This document shows, piece by piece, positions 1-4,879 of a stretch of 5,393 nucleotides of DNA. A model generated the notes under the pieces. That model did no database searches and had not been told where the DNA came from. It was given only the letters and a program-made list of their open reading frames with translations. The DNA comes from Deltaproteobacteria bacterium. Its GTDB lineage: Bacteria > Desulfobacterota > G020345765. Position numbers and translations under genes: made by a program. The stretch spans positions 1-5,393 of the forward strand of contig JAUWWP010000214.1 of assembly GCA_030616835.1 (NCBI GenBank), written 5' to 3'. Positions within the stretch are counted from its first letter, which is position 1, and each line of letters opens with the position of its first letter.

Positions 1-1031
1 AACTCTCCCAGAAGGTGCAAAAGGCGGCCATGGAGATCGGCAACTTCCGGGCGGTTTTCAATAAATACCGGGTTCCCAAGGATGAGGTTCATTTTATCCC
101 GGACGCCTATCGCCGGGCGGACTACGGAGTTCCCAATGCTCTTTTGGGTCTGGTAATGCGCAGCTCGATTGAGGGAGAAGAGGGGGGGGTGCTCCGTATG
201 GGTGGGGAGGAATACGATATCAAGGTACGCCTGGAGGAAGATGCGCGGAATTCTATCCAGGACCTGAAGACATATCGGGTGCCCACTACCCGGGGGCTGG
301 TGCCACTTTCTACCCTGGGTACGATGAAACGCACCAAGGGTATCGCCAGCCTGGAGCGAAAGAATAAAGAGCGTTTTATTGGGCTGGAGTGCTTCATCTC
401 GGAAAAGTCGCAGATGGAAAATGTTGCGTTATTGGATGAAAAATTGGAGGAAATCGAGTTTCCTCCCGGGTATCGCTATGGATACGGAAGAAATGTGCAG
501 ATGCAGGAGGAGACCAGCTCCAATATCCTGGAGGCCTTTATCCTGGCCATTATTCTTACCTACATGCTGCTGGCCGCAATTCTGAACTCCTTTGTTCATC
601 CCTTCACTATTATGATAACGGTGCCTTTGGGCCTGGTGGGCGTGATCCTTACCCTCCTTTTTTCCGGGATAAGCCTTAACATAATGTCCATGATGGCCAT
701 CGTGATGCTGGTGGGAATCGTGGTTAACAACGCCATCCTGATCATCGACTATGCCCTGCAGAACCTGCGATCCTCCGCCGGAGACCTTAAGTGGTGTGTG
801 CAAGACGCCGCGGTGGTGAAGTTTCGGGCGATCCTGATAACCAACCTTGCCATCATCGCCGGCATCTTCCCGCAGGTCACCGGAGGCTCCGGCTCCGAGT
901 TCATGATCCCGATTGCCGCAGCCACAATGGGCGGTGTGGCCGTCTCCGCCCTCTTTACCCTGTTTACCATTCCGGCCCTGTTCGTTATCATGGAATCCTC
1001 CACCCGACGGGTCAAACGCTGGTTCAGATAG
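1..1031 (+). CDS. RND family efflux transporter permease, C-terminal part (5' end outside window)
   Basis: Inner-membrane pump subunit of the AcrB/MexB type, which uses the proton gradient to export small molecules through a tripartite complex with a periplasmic adaptor and an outer-membrane channel. The frame is open from the first bases (codons from position 3), so the GTG at 15 is not a real start. About 343 residues remain of a family normally near 1,000-1,050. The order fits the family: end of the periplasmic porter/docking region (to about nt 520), then five membrane segments matching TM8-TM12 (about nt 525-593, 603-668, 681-755, 828-884 and 909-992). TM10 carries VGIVVNNAILIIDYA, the counterpart of AcrB GLSAKNAILIVEFA. 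Asparagine stands where AcrB has Lys940, so the proton relay must differ in detail, as in many other RND pumps. The FRAILITN stretch matches the conserved RPILMT segment before TM11. Family certain; substrate unknown. Any adaptor gene would lie upstream. Confidence 0.93.
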   Translation, partial: LSQKVQKAAMEIGNFRAVFNKYRVPKDEVHFIPDAYRRADYGVPNALLGLVMRSSIEGEEGGVLRMGGEEYDIKVRLEEDARNSIQDLKTYRVPTTRGLVPLSTLGTMKRTKGIASLERKNKERFIGLECFISEKSQMENVALLDEKLEEIEFPPGYRYGYGRNVQMQEETSSNILEAFILAIILTYMLLAAILNSFVHPFTIMITVPLGLVGVILTLLFSGISLNIMSMMAIVMLVGIVVNNAILIIDYALQNLRSSAGDLKWCVQDAAVVKFRAILITNLAIIAGIFPQVTGGSGSEFMIPIAAATMGGVAVSALFTLFTIPALFVIMESSTRRVKRWFR

Positions 1032-1104
1032 ATTACGGACTGCGGACCCCGTGGTGGTTAATGCCGGCCGCATCCCGGGGAAACCACGGAATACCGCCGT
1101 GTTT

Positions 1105-1134
1105 AAAAGGTATCAAGCCTTGACACCTCTTTTT
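1105..1134 (+). terminator. Probable Rho-independent terminator after the RND gene
   Basis: AGGT-A-TCAA (1108-1116) pairs with TTGA-C-ACCT (1120-1128) around a GCC loop, with one A/C mismatch in the middle. CTTTTT follows at 1129-1134 and AAAA precedes the stem. The stem is short and imperfect, so termination may be partial. It sits 74 bases after the RND stop and 28 bases before the next start, where a terminator of the pump transcript would be expected. Confidence 0.5.
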
Positions 1135-1149
1135 GCCGAGGCGTGAAAC

Positions 1150-1153
1150 GGAG
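1150..1153 (+). promoter_or_regulatory. Ribosome binding site supporting the TTG start at 1162
   Basis: GGAG lies 8 bases before the TTG codon at 1162. This spacing supports the non-ATG start over the in-frame ATG at 1213, which itself has a purine-rich GGGAGAGA just upstream and remains a second possibility. Confidence 0.55.
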
Positions 1154-1161
1154 TGTGAGAT

Positions 1162-1581
1162 TTGGCTGAATCTGCTGTAAGCTCGGAGAAGCAAAAGGCC
1201 CTCCGGGAGAGAATGGAGCGTCTTGGCATCTCCAAAAAGGATATCGTCGAGAAATTCGTGCGCTCTCGCGGCAAGGGAGGCCAGAAGGTGAATAAAACAT
1301 CCACCTGCGTCTACTTGAAACATCTTCCCACCGGGATAGAGGTAAAATGCCAAAGGGAAAGGTATCAGGCTCTCAATCGTTTCCTGGCGCGCAGGCTCCT
1401 GGCGGACAAGATTGAGCGGAAAATTCTGGGGAAGCTACAGGAGGAAGAACAGCGAATACAGAAGATCCGACGGCAGAAACGAAAGAGATCAAAAAGGGCC
1501 CAGGCGAAGATCCTCGAGGAGAAAAGGATACAGTCCCGGAAAAAGAAGCTCCGTTCCACCAGGATCTCTTTGGACGAGTAG
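1162..1581 (+). CDS. GGQ-domain peptide chain release factor-like protein (codon-independent peptidyl-tRNA hydrolase type)
   Basis: A 139-residue protein with the catalytic domain of class I release factors but none of the codon-reading domains. The GGQ tripeptide is at residues 39-41 within SRGKGGQKVNKTST. It is followed by VYLKH and KCQRERYQALNRFLARRLL, typical of the stand-alone GGQ families that include ArfB (YaeJ) and mitochondrial MTRFR. From about residue 88 the protein is an extremely Lys/Arg-rich helical tail. In ArfB such a tail enters the empty mRNA channel of stalled ribosomes, and GGQ then releases the nascent chain. A ribosome rescue role here is inferred from that likeness. The TTG start is preferred because EKQKALRERMERLGI before the internal Met18 looks like conserved family sequence and GGAG is well spaced. 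Translation ends in tandem stops (TAG TAA). The spacing to the next gene suggests co-transcription. This is closer to the MTRFR-like group than to ArfB proper, so I give no symbol. Confidence 0.85.
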   Translation: MAESAVSSEKQKALRERMERLGISKKDIVEKFVRSRGKGGQKVNKTSTCVYLKHLPTGIEVKCQRERYQALNRFLARRLLADKIERKILGKLQEEEQRIQKIRRQKRKRSKRAQAKILEEKRIQSRKKKLRSTRISLDE

Positions 1582-1587
1582 TAAAGA

Positions 1588-1851
1588 ATGAAGATCAGTT
1601 ACGACCCCCGCTATAATATCGCATATATTCAGTTAAGAGAAAAGCCAGCCGAGGTTGAGACCATTCGGATAAGTGATGAACTCAATATTGACCTTTCTCC
1701 AGATGGGAAAATTTACGGTATTGAACTATTAAACGCAAACGAGCAACTTCAGATTATGGAAGGTGGGGAATTTATTCTAACTGACGAATCCACACAGAAA
1801 ACTGTGAAATTACCTATTACCACTCAGGTAAGGGGTCAAGTCTGCTCTTGA
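1588..1851 (+). CDS. DUF2283 domain protein with a repeat-derived C-terminus
   Basis: An 87-residue protein. Residues 1 to about 50 match the DUF2283 pattern: MKISYDP..YNIAYIQLRE, then an acidic beta segment (ISDELNIDLSPDGKIYGIELLNA). The molecular function of DUF2283 is not known. Members are small cytoplasmic beta-rich proteins, often found in accessory gene pairs, and no partner gene is visible here. The start lies 6 bases after the previous stop, with no strong ribosome binding site (only GTAAAG), so it may depend on translational coupling to the GGQ gene. The final six codons (RGQVCS) and the stop at 1849-1851 lie inside the left 28-bp inverted repeat of the downstream element. The natural C-terminus was therefore probably replaced or cut when the element arrived. 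The region is visibly more AT-rich than the GGQ and RND genes, consistent with an acquired or less constrained segment. Confidence 0.75.
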   Translation: MKISYDPRYNIAYIQLREKPAEVETIRISDELNIDLSPDGKIYGIELLNANEQLQIMEGGEFILTDESTQKTVKLPITTQVRGQVCS

Positions 1852-1857
1852 CCTTTG
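1830..1857 (+). repeat. Left inverted-repeat arm, REP-like hairpin
   Basis: The arm forms a hairpin with stem GGTCAAG (1834-1840) and CTTGACC (1847-1853) around loop TCTGCT. The stem can extend by two G-U pairs and one A-T pair. It is an exact reverse complement of 2016-2043. It also supplies the stop codon of the DUF2283 gene. Confidence 0.9.
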
Positions 1858-1891
1858 GTGATTCTTGACCGAACAACTTGAACACGCTTTC

Positions 1892-2011
1892 TCAGTTTTC
1901 TGTTTTTTCCCGAAAACGCTTTATCCTCTCAATAACACTGCTCACAGAACTATATTTGGCCATCTGATAATGATCAGCGCGCTCTCTCAGACTATCTGTC
2001 CTCAATAAATG
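1892..2011 (-). pseudogene. Remnant of RAYT transposase C-terminus (39 codons)
   Basis: Reading the minus strand from 2011 to the TGA at 1892-1894 gives 39 codons with no internal stop and no suitable full-length start; a TAG lies directly upstream at 2014-2012. The peptide contains LRERADHYQMAKYSSVSS followed by VIERIKRFREKTEN. The pattern LRE-xx-DHY, a turn, and YSSVSSVIERIK resembles, from memory, the DnaA-like helix-turn-helix found at the C-terminus of Y1-type REP-associated transposases. The catalytic domain with its HUH motif and tyrosine is absent. An internal ATG at 1963 would give only 23 residues. The reading frame is seen directly; the family assignment is inferred from a short match and could be wrong. 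Confidence 0.45.
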
Positions 2012-2015
2012 CTAA

Positions 2016-2043
2016 CAAAGGTCAAGAGCAGACTTGACCCCTT
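2016..2043 (-). repeat. Right inverted-repeat arm, REP-like hairpin
   Basis: Exact reverse complement of the left arm. The local stem is GGTCAAG (2020-2026) with CTTGACC (2033-2039) around AGCAGA. It falls inside the upward extension of the molybdoenzyme reading frame, a strong reason not to start that protein at 2009. Confidence 0.9.
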
Positions 2044-2059
2044 TAATAAAACAGAAATG

Positions 2060-2088
2060 TGGACAGGCCAATATTTTAGGTATATGAT
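2060..2088 (+). promoter_or_regulatory. Putative sigma70-type promoter of the molybdoenzyme gene
   Basis: TGGACA at 2060-2065 (one mismatch to TTGACA) and TATGAT at 2083-2088 (one mismatch to TATAAT) are separated by exactly 17 bp. Transcription would begin near 2094-2096, immediately before the ribosome binding site, giving a leader of about 16 bases. The promoter begins 17 bp beyond the right repeat arm, so the gene has its own promoter just outside the inserted element. Confidence 0.55.
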
Positions 2089-2096
2089 TCGTGAAA

Positions 2097-2101
2097 AGGA
2101 G
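2097..2101 (+). promoter_or_regulatory. Ribosome binding site fixing the molybdoenzyme start at 2111
   Basis: AGGAG, preceded by AAA, lies 9 bases before the ATG at 2111. The ATG at 2009 has no comparable site. Confidence 0.75.
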
Positions 2102-2110
2102 CTAATATTG

Positions 2111-4252
2111 ATGTCAAAGACCCATTACGGGATTTGTAACTTCTGTGATTCGATCTGCGGGTTGCAGATAGAACATGACGGGAAGAACATAATTTCCATC
2201 CGCGGTGACAGACAGAATCAGTTCAGCCGGGGGCATATCTGCCCGAAAGGTATTGCGCAACAGGATCTTTATAACGATCCCGACCGGCTTCGCCGCCCGG
2301 TACGGCGTAAAGGCGGCGGTTGGGAGGAGGTGTCCTGGGCGGAGGCATTTGCAGAAGCCGGCAGTAGAATCGCAGCGATTCAAAAGAAATATGGGAATGA
2401 TGCGATAGCGGTTTATTATGGTAACCCCACATCTCACAACTACAGCAGCCTGTTGGTCCTGGTGCCCTTTGTCAAAGGATTTAAAACCCGGAATATATAC
2501 TCCGCAACTTCAGTGGATTCATTGACAAGAATGCTTGTTTCCCTGCTGGTATACGGCAGCCAGGCGTTATTGCCAATTCCGGACATCGAGCGCACGGAAT
2601 TATTAATGATCATCGGGGCAAATCCAGTCGTATCCAATGGGAGCGTGATGGCCGCGCCCGATTGCAAGAAGCGCCTGATGGAGATCCGCGAGCGCGGCGG
2701 AAAGATCTTTGTCATCGATCCCAGACGCACCGAGACGGCAGCTATTGCCGACGCGCATTATTTCATACGGCCTGGCACGGACGCGCTGTTTTTACTCGCA
2801 ATGCTGAATACCATGTTCAAGGAAGAAATCGCGAATCCAGGTAAGTTGAACCTGATGATTGACGGTCTGGATCGGCTTAAAGAGATTGCTGCGGAGTACC
2901 CGCCCGAACGTGTGGCGGATACGGTCGGCATTGCGTCTGAGGACATCAAGGCGCTTGCCCGGGATTTCTTGTCCTCGCCAAAAGCCGTTTGCTACGGGCG
3001 AATGGGCACGTCCACCCAGGAGTTCGGAAGCCTGGCAACCTGGCTGGTAGACGCGGTAAATATTGTAACCGGAAACCTCGACCGTCCCGGCGGAGCGATG
3101 TTCACCACCCCCGCGGTCGATCTTGTCGGTCTTGCCAAGCTTCTTCGCCAGCCGGGATTTTTCAATCGCTGGCAAAGCAGGGTCAGCGGCCTGCCTGAAT
3201 TCAACGGAGAGTTCCCGGTGGCCGCTTTGGCCGAGGAGATAGAGACGCCGGGGCCTGGCCAGATCAAGGCATTGGTTACAAACGCCGGGAATCCAATCTT
3301 GTCGCTACCAAATGGCAGACGGCTTGATCGTGCATTCGAGAAGCTGGAATTTATGGCATCCATTGATTTCTACATCAATGAAACCACAAGACACGCCGAT
3401 ATAATTTTCCCGCCGACCACTTCGATGGAGACCGACCATTATTCTATACTCGAACATGCAATGGGCATACGCAATACCGCCCACTATGCCCCCGCGCTCT
3501 TCCCCAAACCAGAAGGCGCCAGGCATAACTGGGAGATTCAACTGGACCTAATCTACCATATTGAAAGGAACCGCAGCGCGCTGTCATCAGGGCTCGGTTG
3601 GATCAAACACTCGGCTCTGTATTTCTTCTCGCCGCAAAGGCAGCTTAACTTCCTTCTCAGGCTTCGTCCGTATAAGCTTTCAATAGAGAAGCTAAAAGAG
3701 TTCCCTCACGGAATTGATTTAGGACCGCTTGAATCCAGAATAGATAAAGTCATTAGCACTCCCAACCGACGCATCAATCTCGTTCCCGAAATTTTAACCG
3801 GTGACCTGGAGAGACTTCAGAAAAAGCTCGGTCCGGAAGAAAGTTTGAGCGAAGGAGAGTTTCTGTTAATAAGCCGCAGAACCTTGCGGAGTATGAATTC
3901 GTGGATGCATAACAGCCTCCGCCTGGTTAAAGGAAAAAATCGCTGCACCCTGATGATGAGTCCCGAGGATGCGGACCGAAGTGGTCTTGAGATGGGCCAG
4001 CAAGTAATCGTCACTTCCCGGGTCGGTGAAATCAGGGCCCCGCTGGAAGTTACCGACGAAATGATGCCCGGAGTTGTCAGCCTCACATTCGGGTGGGGCC
4101 ACGCCCGCGAGGGTTCGATGATGTCCGTCGCCAGAGAGCATGCCGGGGTAAGCATGAATGATATCACCGATGAGTGCCTCTACGATAAAGTGTCCGGTAT
4201 CTCAGTCCTCGATGGAATACCCGTCACGGTATCGCCTGACACTAAGGATTAG
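2111..4252 (+). CDS. Molybdopterin-dependent [4Fe-4S] oxidoreductase (formate dehydrogenase/nitrate reductase-like superfamily), substrate unknown
   Basis: A 713-residue protein of the molybdo-bis(pterin guanine dinucleotide) superfamily. Residues 9-44 hold a [4Fe-4S] site, C9-x2-C12-x3-C16-x27-C44, then PKG with Lys46 in the usual electron-relay place. The Mo-bis-PGD domains follow (GNPTSHN at 104-110, IGANP and VIDPRRTETA further on). The C-terminal dinucleotide-binding domain (about 583-713) includes RRTLRSMNSWMHN, PGVVSLTFGWGH and GVSMNDITDE. These resemble a widespread but functionally unassigned molybdoenzyme group, also seen in actinobacteria and proteobacteria. The usual Mo-ligand region (about 131-141, SATSVDSLTRM) has no Cys and no in-frame TGA for selenocysteine, so a Ser or Asp ligand is possible and classic formate dehydrogenase chemistry is doubtful. 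There is no twin-arginine signal, so it is cytoplasmic. The open frame extends to an ATG at 2009, but those 34 residues come from the repeat arm and promoter region. No partner subunit or cofactor gene is adjacent. Confidence 0.9.
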   Translation: MSKTHYGICNFCDSICGLQIEHDGKNIISIRGDRQNQFSRGHICPKGIAQQDLYNDPDRLRRPVRRKGGGWEEVSWAEAFAEAGSRIAAIQKKYGNDAIAVYYGNPTSHNYSSLLVLVPFVKGFKTRNIYSATSVDSLTRMLVSLLVYGSQALLPIPDIERTELLMIIGANPVVSNGSVMAAPDCKKRLMEIRERGGKIFVIDPRRTETAAIADAHYFIRPGTDALFLLAMLNTMFKEEIANPGKLNLMIDGLDRLKEIAAEYPPERVADTVGIASEDIKALARDFLSSPKAVCYGRMGTSTQEFGSLATWLVDAVNIVTGNLDRPGGAMFTTPAVDLVGLAKLLRQPGFFNRWQSRVSGLPEFNGEFPVAALAEEIETPGPGQIKALVTNAGNPILSLPNGRRLDRAFEKLEFMASIDFYINETTRHADIIFPPTTSMETDHYSILEHAMGIRNTAHYAPALFPKPEGARHNWEIQLDLIYHIERNRSALSSGLGWIKHSALYFFSPQRQLNFLLRLRPYKLSIEKLKEFPHGIDLGPLESRIDKVISTPNRRINLVPEILTGDLERLQKKLGPEESLSEGEFLLISRRTLRSMNSWMHNSLRLVKGKNRCTLMMSPEDADRSGLEMGQQVIVTSRVGEIRAPLEVTDEMMPGVVSLTFGWGHAREGSMMSVAREHAGVSMNDITDECLYDKVSGISVLDGIPVTVSPDTKD

Positions 4253-4339
4253 AGAACTAAAAATAGGAAGGGTAGGGGGGCAGGACCTCACTTACTAACA
4301 TAAGGAAAAGGTTAAGGGTGTTGGCGAAGAGCCCTTCAA

Positions 4340-4486
4340 TTAAAAGTCAATAGCCAAGGTCCGGCCCTGATTATCTCCCTTAAAGATTCGACCCCCTACC
4401 ATCCTCATAGATAAATAGCAAGTTGCAACAACTCCACATGTAAACCCAAGCACCAAAAGAAGTATTGGCTTTAATAACTTTTTCAT
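4340..4486 (-). CDS. Small single-pass membrane peptide, 48 residues, function unknown
   Basis: The minus strand from 4486 to the TAA at 4342-4340 encodes 48 residues. The N-terminus is positive (MKKLLK). A hydrophobic segment runs from about residue 7 to 25 (PILLLVLGFTCGVVATCYL), followed by a short polar tail with Arg28, Arg33, Lys36, Asp38 and Arg42. This is the layout of a signal anchor with a small exposed domain. Cys17 and Cys23 are present, but neither sits in a proper lipobox: the preceding residue is Thr in both cases. I see no AxA cleavage site. AGGAGG at 4503-4498 lies 11 bases before the ATG, a little far but strong. It converges with the molybdoenzyme gene, 87 bases apart. I do not recognise a family. 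It could be a genuine small membrane protein or the surviving start of a longer decayed gene. Confidence 0.5.
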   Translation of the reverse strand: MKKLLKPILLLVLGFTCGVVATCYLSMRMVGGRIFKGDNQGRTLAIDF

Positions 4487-4497
4487 AATATTAAATA

Positions 4498-4503
4498 CCT
4501 CCT
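4498..4503 (-). promoter_or_regulatory. Ribosome binding site of the 48-residue minus-strand gene
   Basis: The minus strand reads AGGAGG, then 11 bases, then ATG at 4486. A full six-base match to the anti-Shine-Dalgarno sequence before a membrane-type peptide is the main reason to consider that open frame real. Confidence 0.5.
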
Positions 4504-4566
4504 ATTTCTTAACAAGGGGGATGGTGATTATTAGCAAGTCCAAAAATCAGAACCCTAATAGGTGAC

Positions 4567-4596
4567 TATTCCCTGCTACTCCCTGCCATTCCCTGT
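4567..4596. repeat. Three tandem 10-bp direct repeats
   Basis: TATTCCCTGC, TACTCCCTGC and CATTCCCTGT follow one another without gaps, all sharing the core TCCCTG with a period of exactly 10 bp. This is close to one helical turn, so the cores would face the same side of the DNA. They may be a protein-binding array or part of a degenerate REP-type element; the sequence does not decide between these. Confidence 0.7.
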
Positions 4597-4655
4597 TTAA
4601 TATGGACAACGCCCGTTTTATCTTCAATCTAATCTGCGGCATCATTTGCTCATTT

Positions 4656-4679
4656 GTCAAGATCAAAGATTTGACCCCC
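4656..4679. repeat. Second REP-like hairpin, related to the 1830-2043 arms
   Basis: GTCAA (4656-4660), a bulged G, then ATC pairs with GAT and TTGAC (4668-4675) around an AAA loop, followed by CCCC. The outer parts GTCAAGA and TTGACCCC are identical to those of the right arm at 2021-2041. The middle differs by a few bases. It looks like a solitary, diverged member of the same repeat class. Confidence 0.55.
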
Positions 4680-4689
4680 GAACCTCTCT

Positions 4690-4860
4690 AGTAATGATAT
4701 ATTATAAAAGCTAAAAATTTAAGGTTCTGTAACAAATACGGTTGGTACCGGAATATTTAAATATATATATTTATTTCTCTATTTTATGTCAAGTGAATAG
4801 ATATAAAAGTATATTTTAAAAAAACATAGAAGTTCTCATGGAGAAGTAGTTGATTAAGTA
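4690..4860 (+). promoter_or_regulatory. AT-rich upstream region of the Gfo/Idh/MocA gene, probable promoter
   Basis: The stretch is strikingly AT-rich compared with the genes on both sides. It offers several -10-like hexamers: TGATATATT at 4695-4703 (extended -10 form), TATAAA at 4802-4807 and TATATT at 4810-4815. None has a convincing -35 at standard spacing, so I cannot choose one. The gene it precedes has no co-directional neighbour within 600 bases and needs its own promoter here. Confidence 0.35.
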
Positions 4861-4865
4861 TTTAC

Positions 4866-4871
4866 AGGAGG
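4866..4871 (+). promoter_or_regulatory. Ribosome binding site of the Gfo/Idh/MocA gene
   Basis: AGGAGG lies 8 bases before the ATG at 4880, a full consensus site at optimal spacing. It fixes the start of the gene. Confidence 0.85.
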
Positions 4872-4879
4872 AAAGAACA

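Larger units (their letters stand above)
1830..2043. mobile_element. 214-bp inverted-repeat element, likely non-autonomous remnant of a RAYT (REP-associated tyrosine transposase) locus
   Basis: Perfect 28-bp inverted repeats (1830-1857 and 2016-2043) enclose 158 bp. Each arm is itself palindromic (GGTCAAG, 6-base loop, CTTGACC, followed or preceded by GG or CC), the architecture of REP sequences. Two inverted REPs around a transposase gene are the known arrangement of RAYT loci. Without an intact gene such pairs (REPINs/BIMEs, MITE-like) are mobilised in trans. The interior encodes, on the minus strand, a sequence resembling the RAYT C-terminal helix-turn-helix, which suggests most of the transposase gene has been deleted. 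The element overlaps the 3' end of the DUF2283 gene and ends 17 bp before the promoter of the molybdoenzyme gene. The inverted repeats are seen directly; the RAYT origin is inferred. Confidence 0.7.
4253..4879. other. 627-base intergenic region with one small minus-strand gene and repeat remnants
   Basis: No full-size gene is visible. From left to right it holds a G-rich tract (4267-4280), a small minus-strand open frame (4340-4486), three tandem 10-bp repeats (4567-4596), a REP-like hairpin (4656-4679) and a very AT-rich stretch (about 4690-4860) leading to the next gene. GGTAGGGGG at 4271-4279 is the reverse complement of 4392-4400. GGACCT at 4283-4288 pairs with AGGTCC at 4357-4362 inside it, so a nested fold is possible. 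No tRNA or CRISPR-like structure is apparent. Confidence 0.6.

Noticed and set aside
429..1073. A 214-codon open frame on the minus strand across the RND gene
   Set aside because: It is rich in Gly, His and Gln with no recognisable domain and lies opposite membrane-segment codons with strong codon bias, a typical antisense shadow of the RND frame.
1049..1089. CCGTGGT/ACCACGG inverted repeat after the RND stop
   Set aside because: The 7-bp stem has a 27-base loop and no T-run follows. It may add to the 3' structure, but the hairpin at 1108-1128 is the better terminator.
1120..1149. A perfect TTGACA (1120-1125) that might be the -35 box of a promoter for the GGQ gene
   Set aside because: No acceptable -10 box lies 16-18 bp downstream (GTGAAA or TGAAAC at best), and transcription would start after the ribosome binding site at 1150. 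The hexamer is better explained as the right half of the terminator stem.
4267..4280. G-rich run as a possible G-quadruplex
   Set aside because: The G runs are uneven (2, 3 and 6) and can at best form a weak two-layer structure by splitting the last run; not enough to report as a feature.
4314..4336. AAGGG...CCCTT hairpin as a terminator of the minus-strand small gene
   Set aside because: The stem is only 5 bp with a 13-base loop, and the minus-strand sequence after it (AACCTTTTCC) is a poor U-tract.
4521..4565. A 14-codon plus-strand frame from ATG at 4521 preceded by GGGGG
   Set aside because: It is too short, has no recognisable content and lies in probable repeat-derived sequence.
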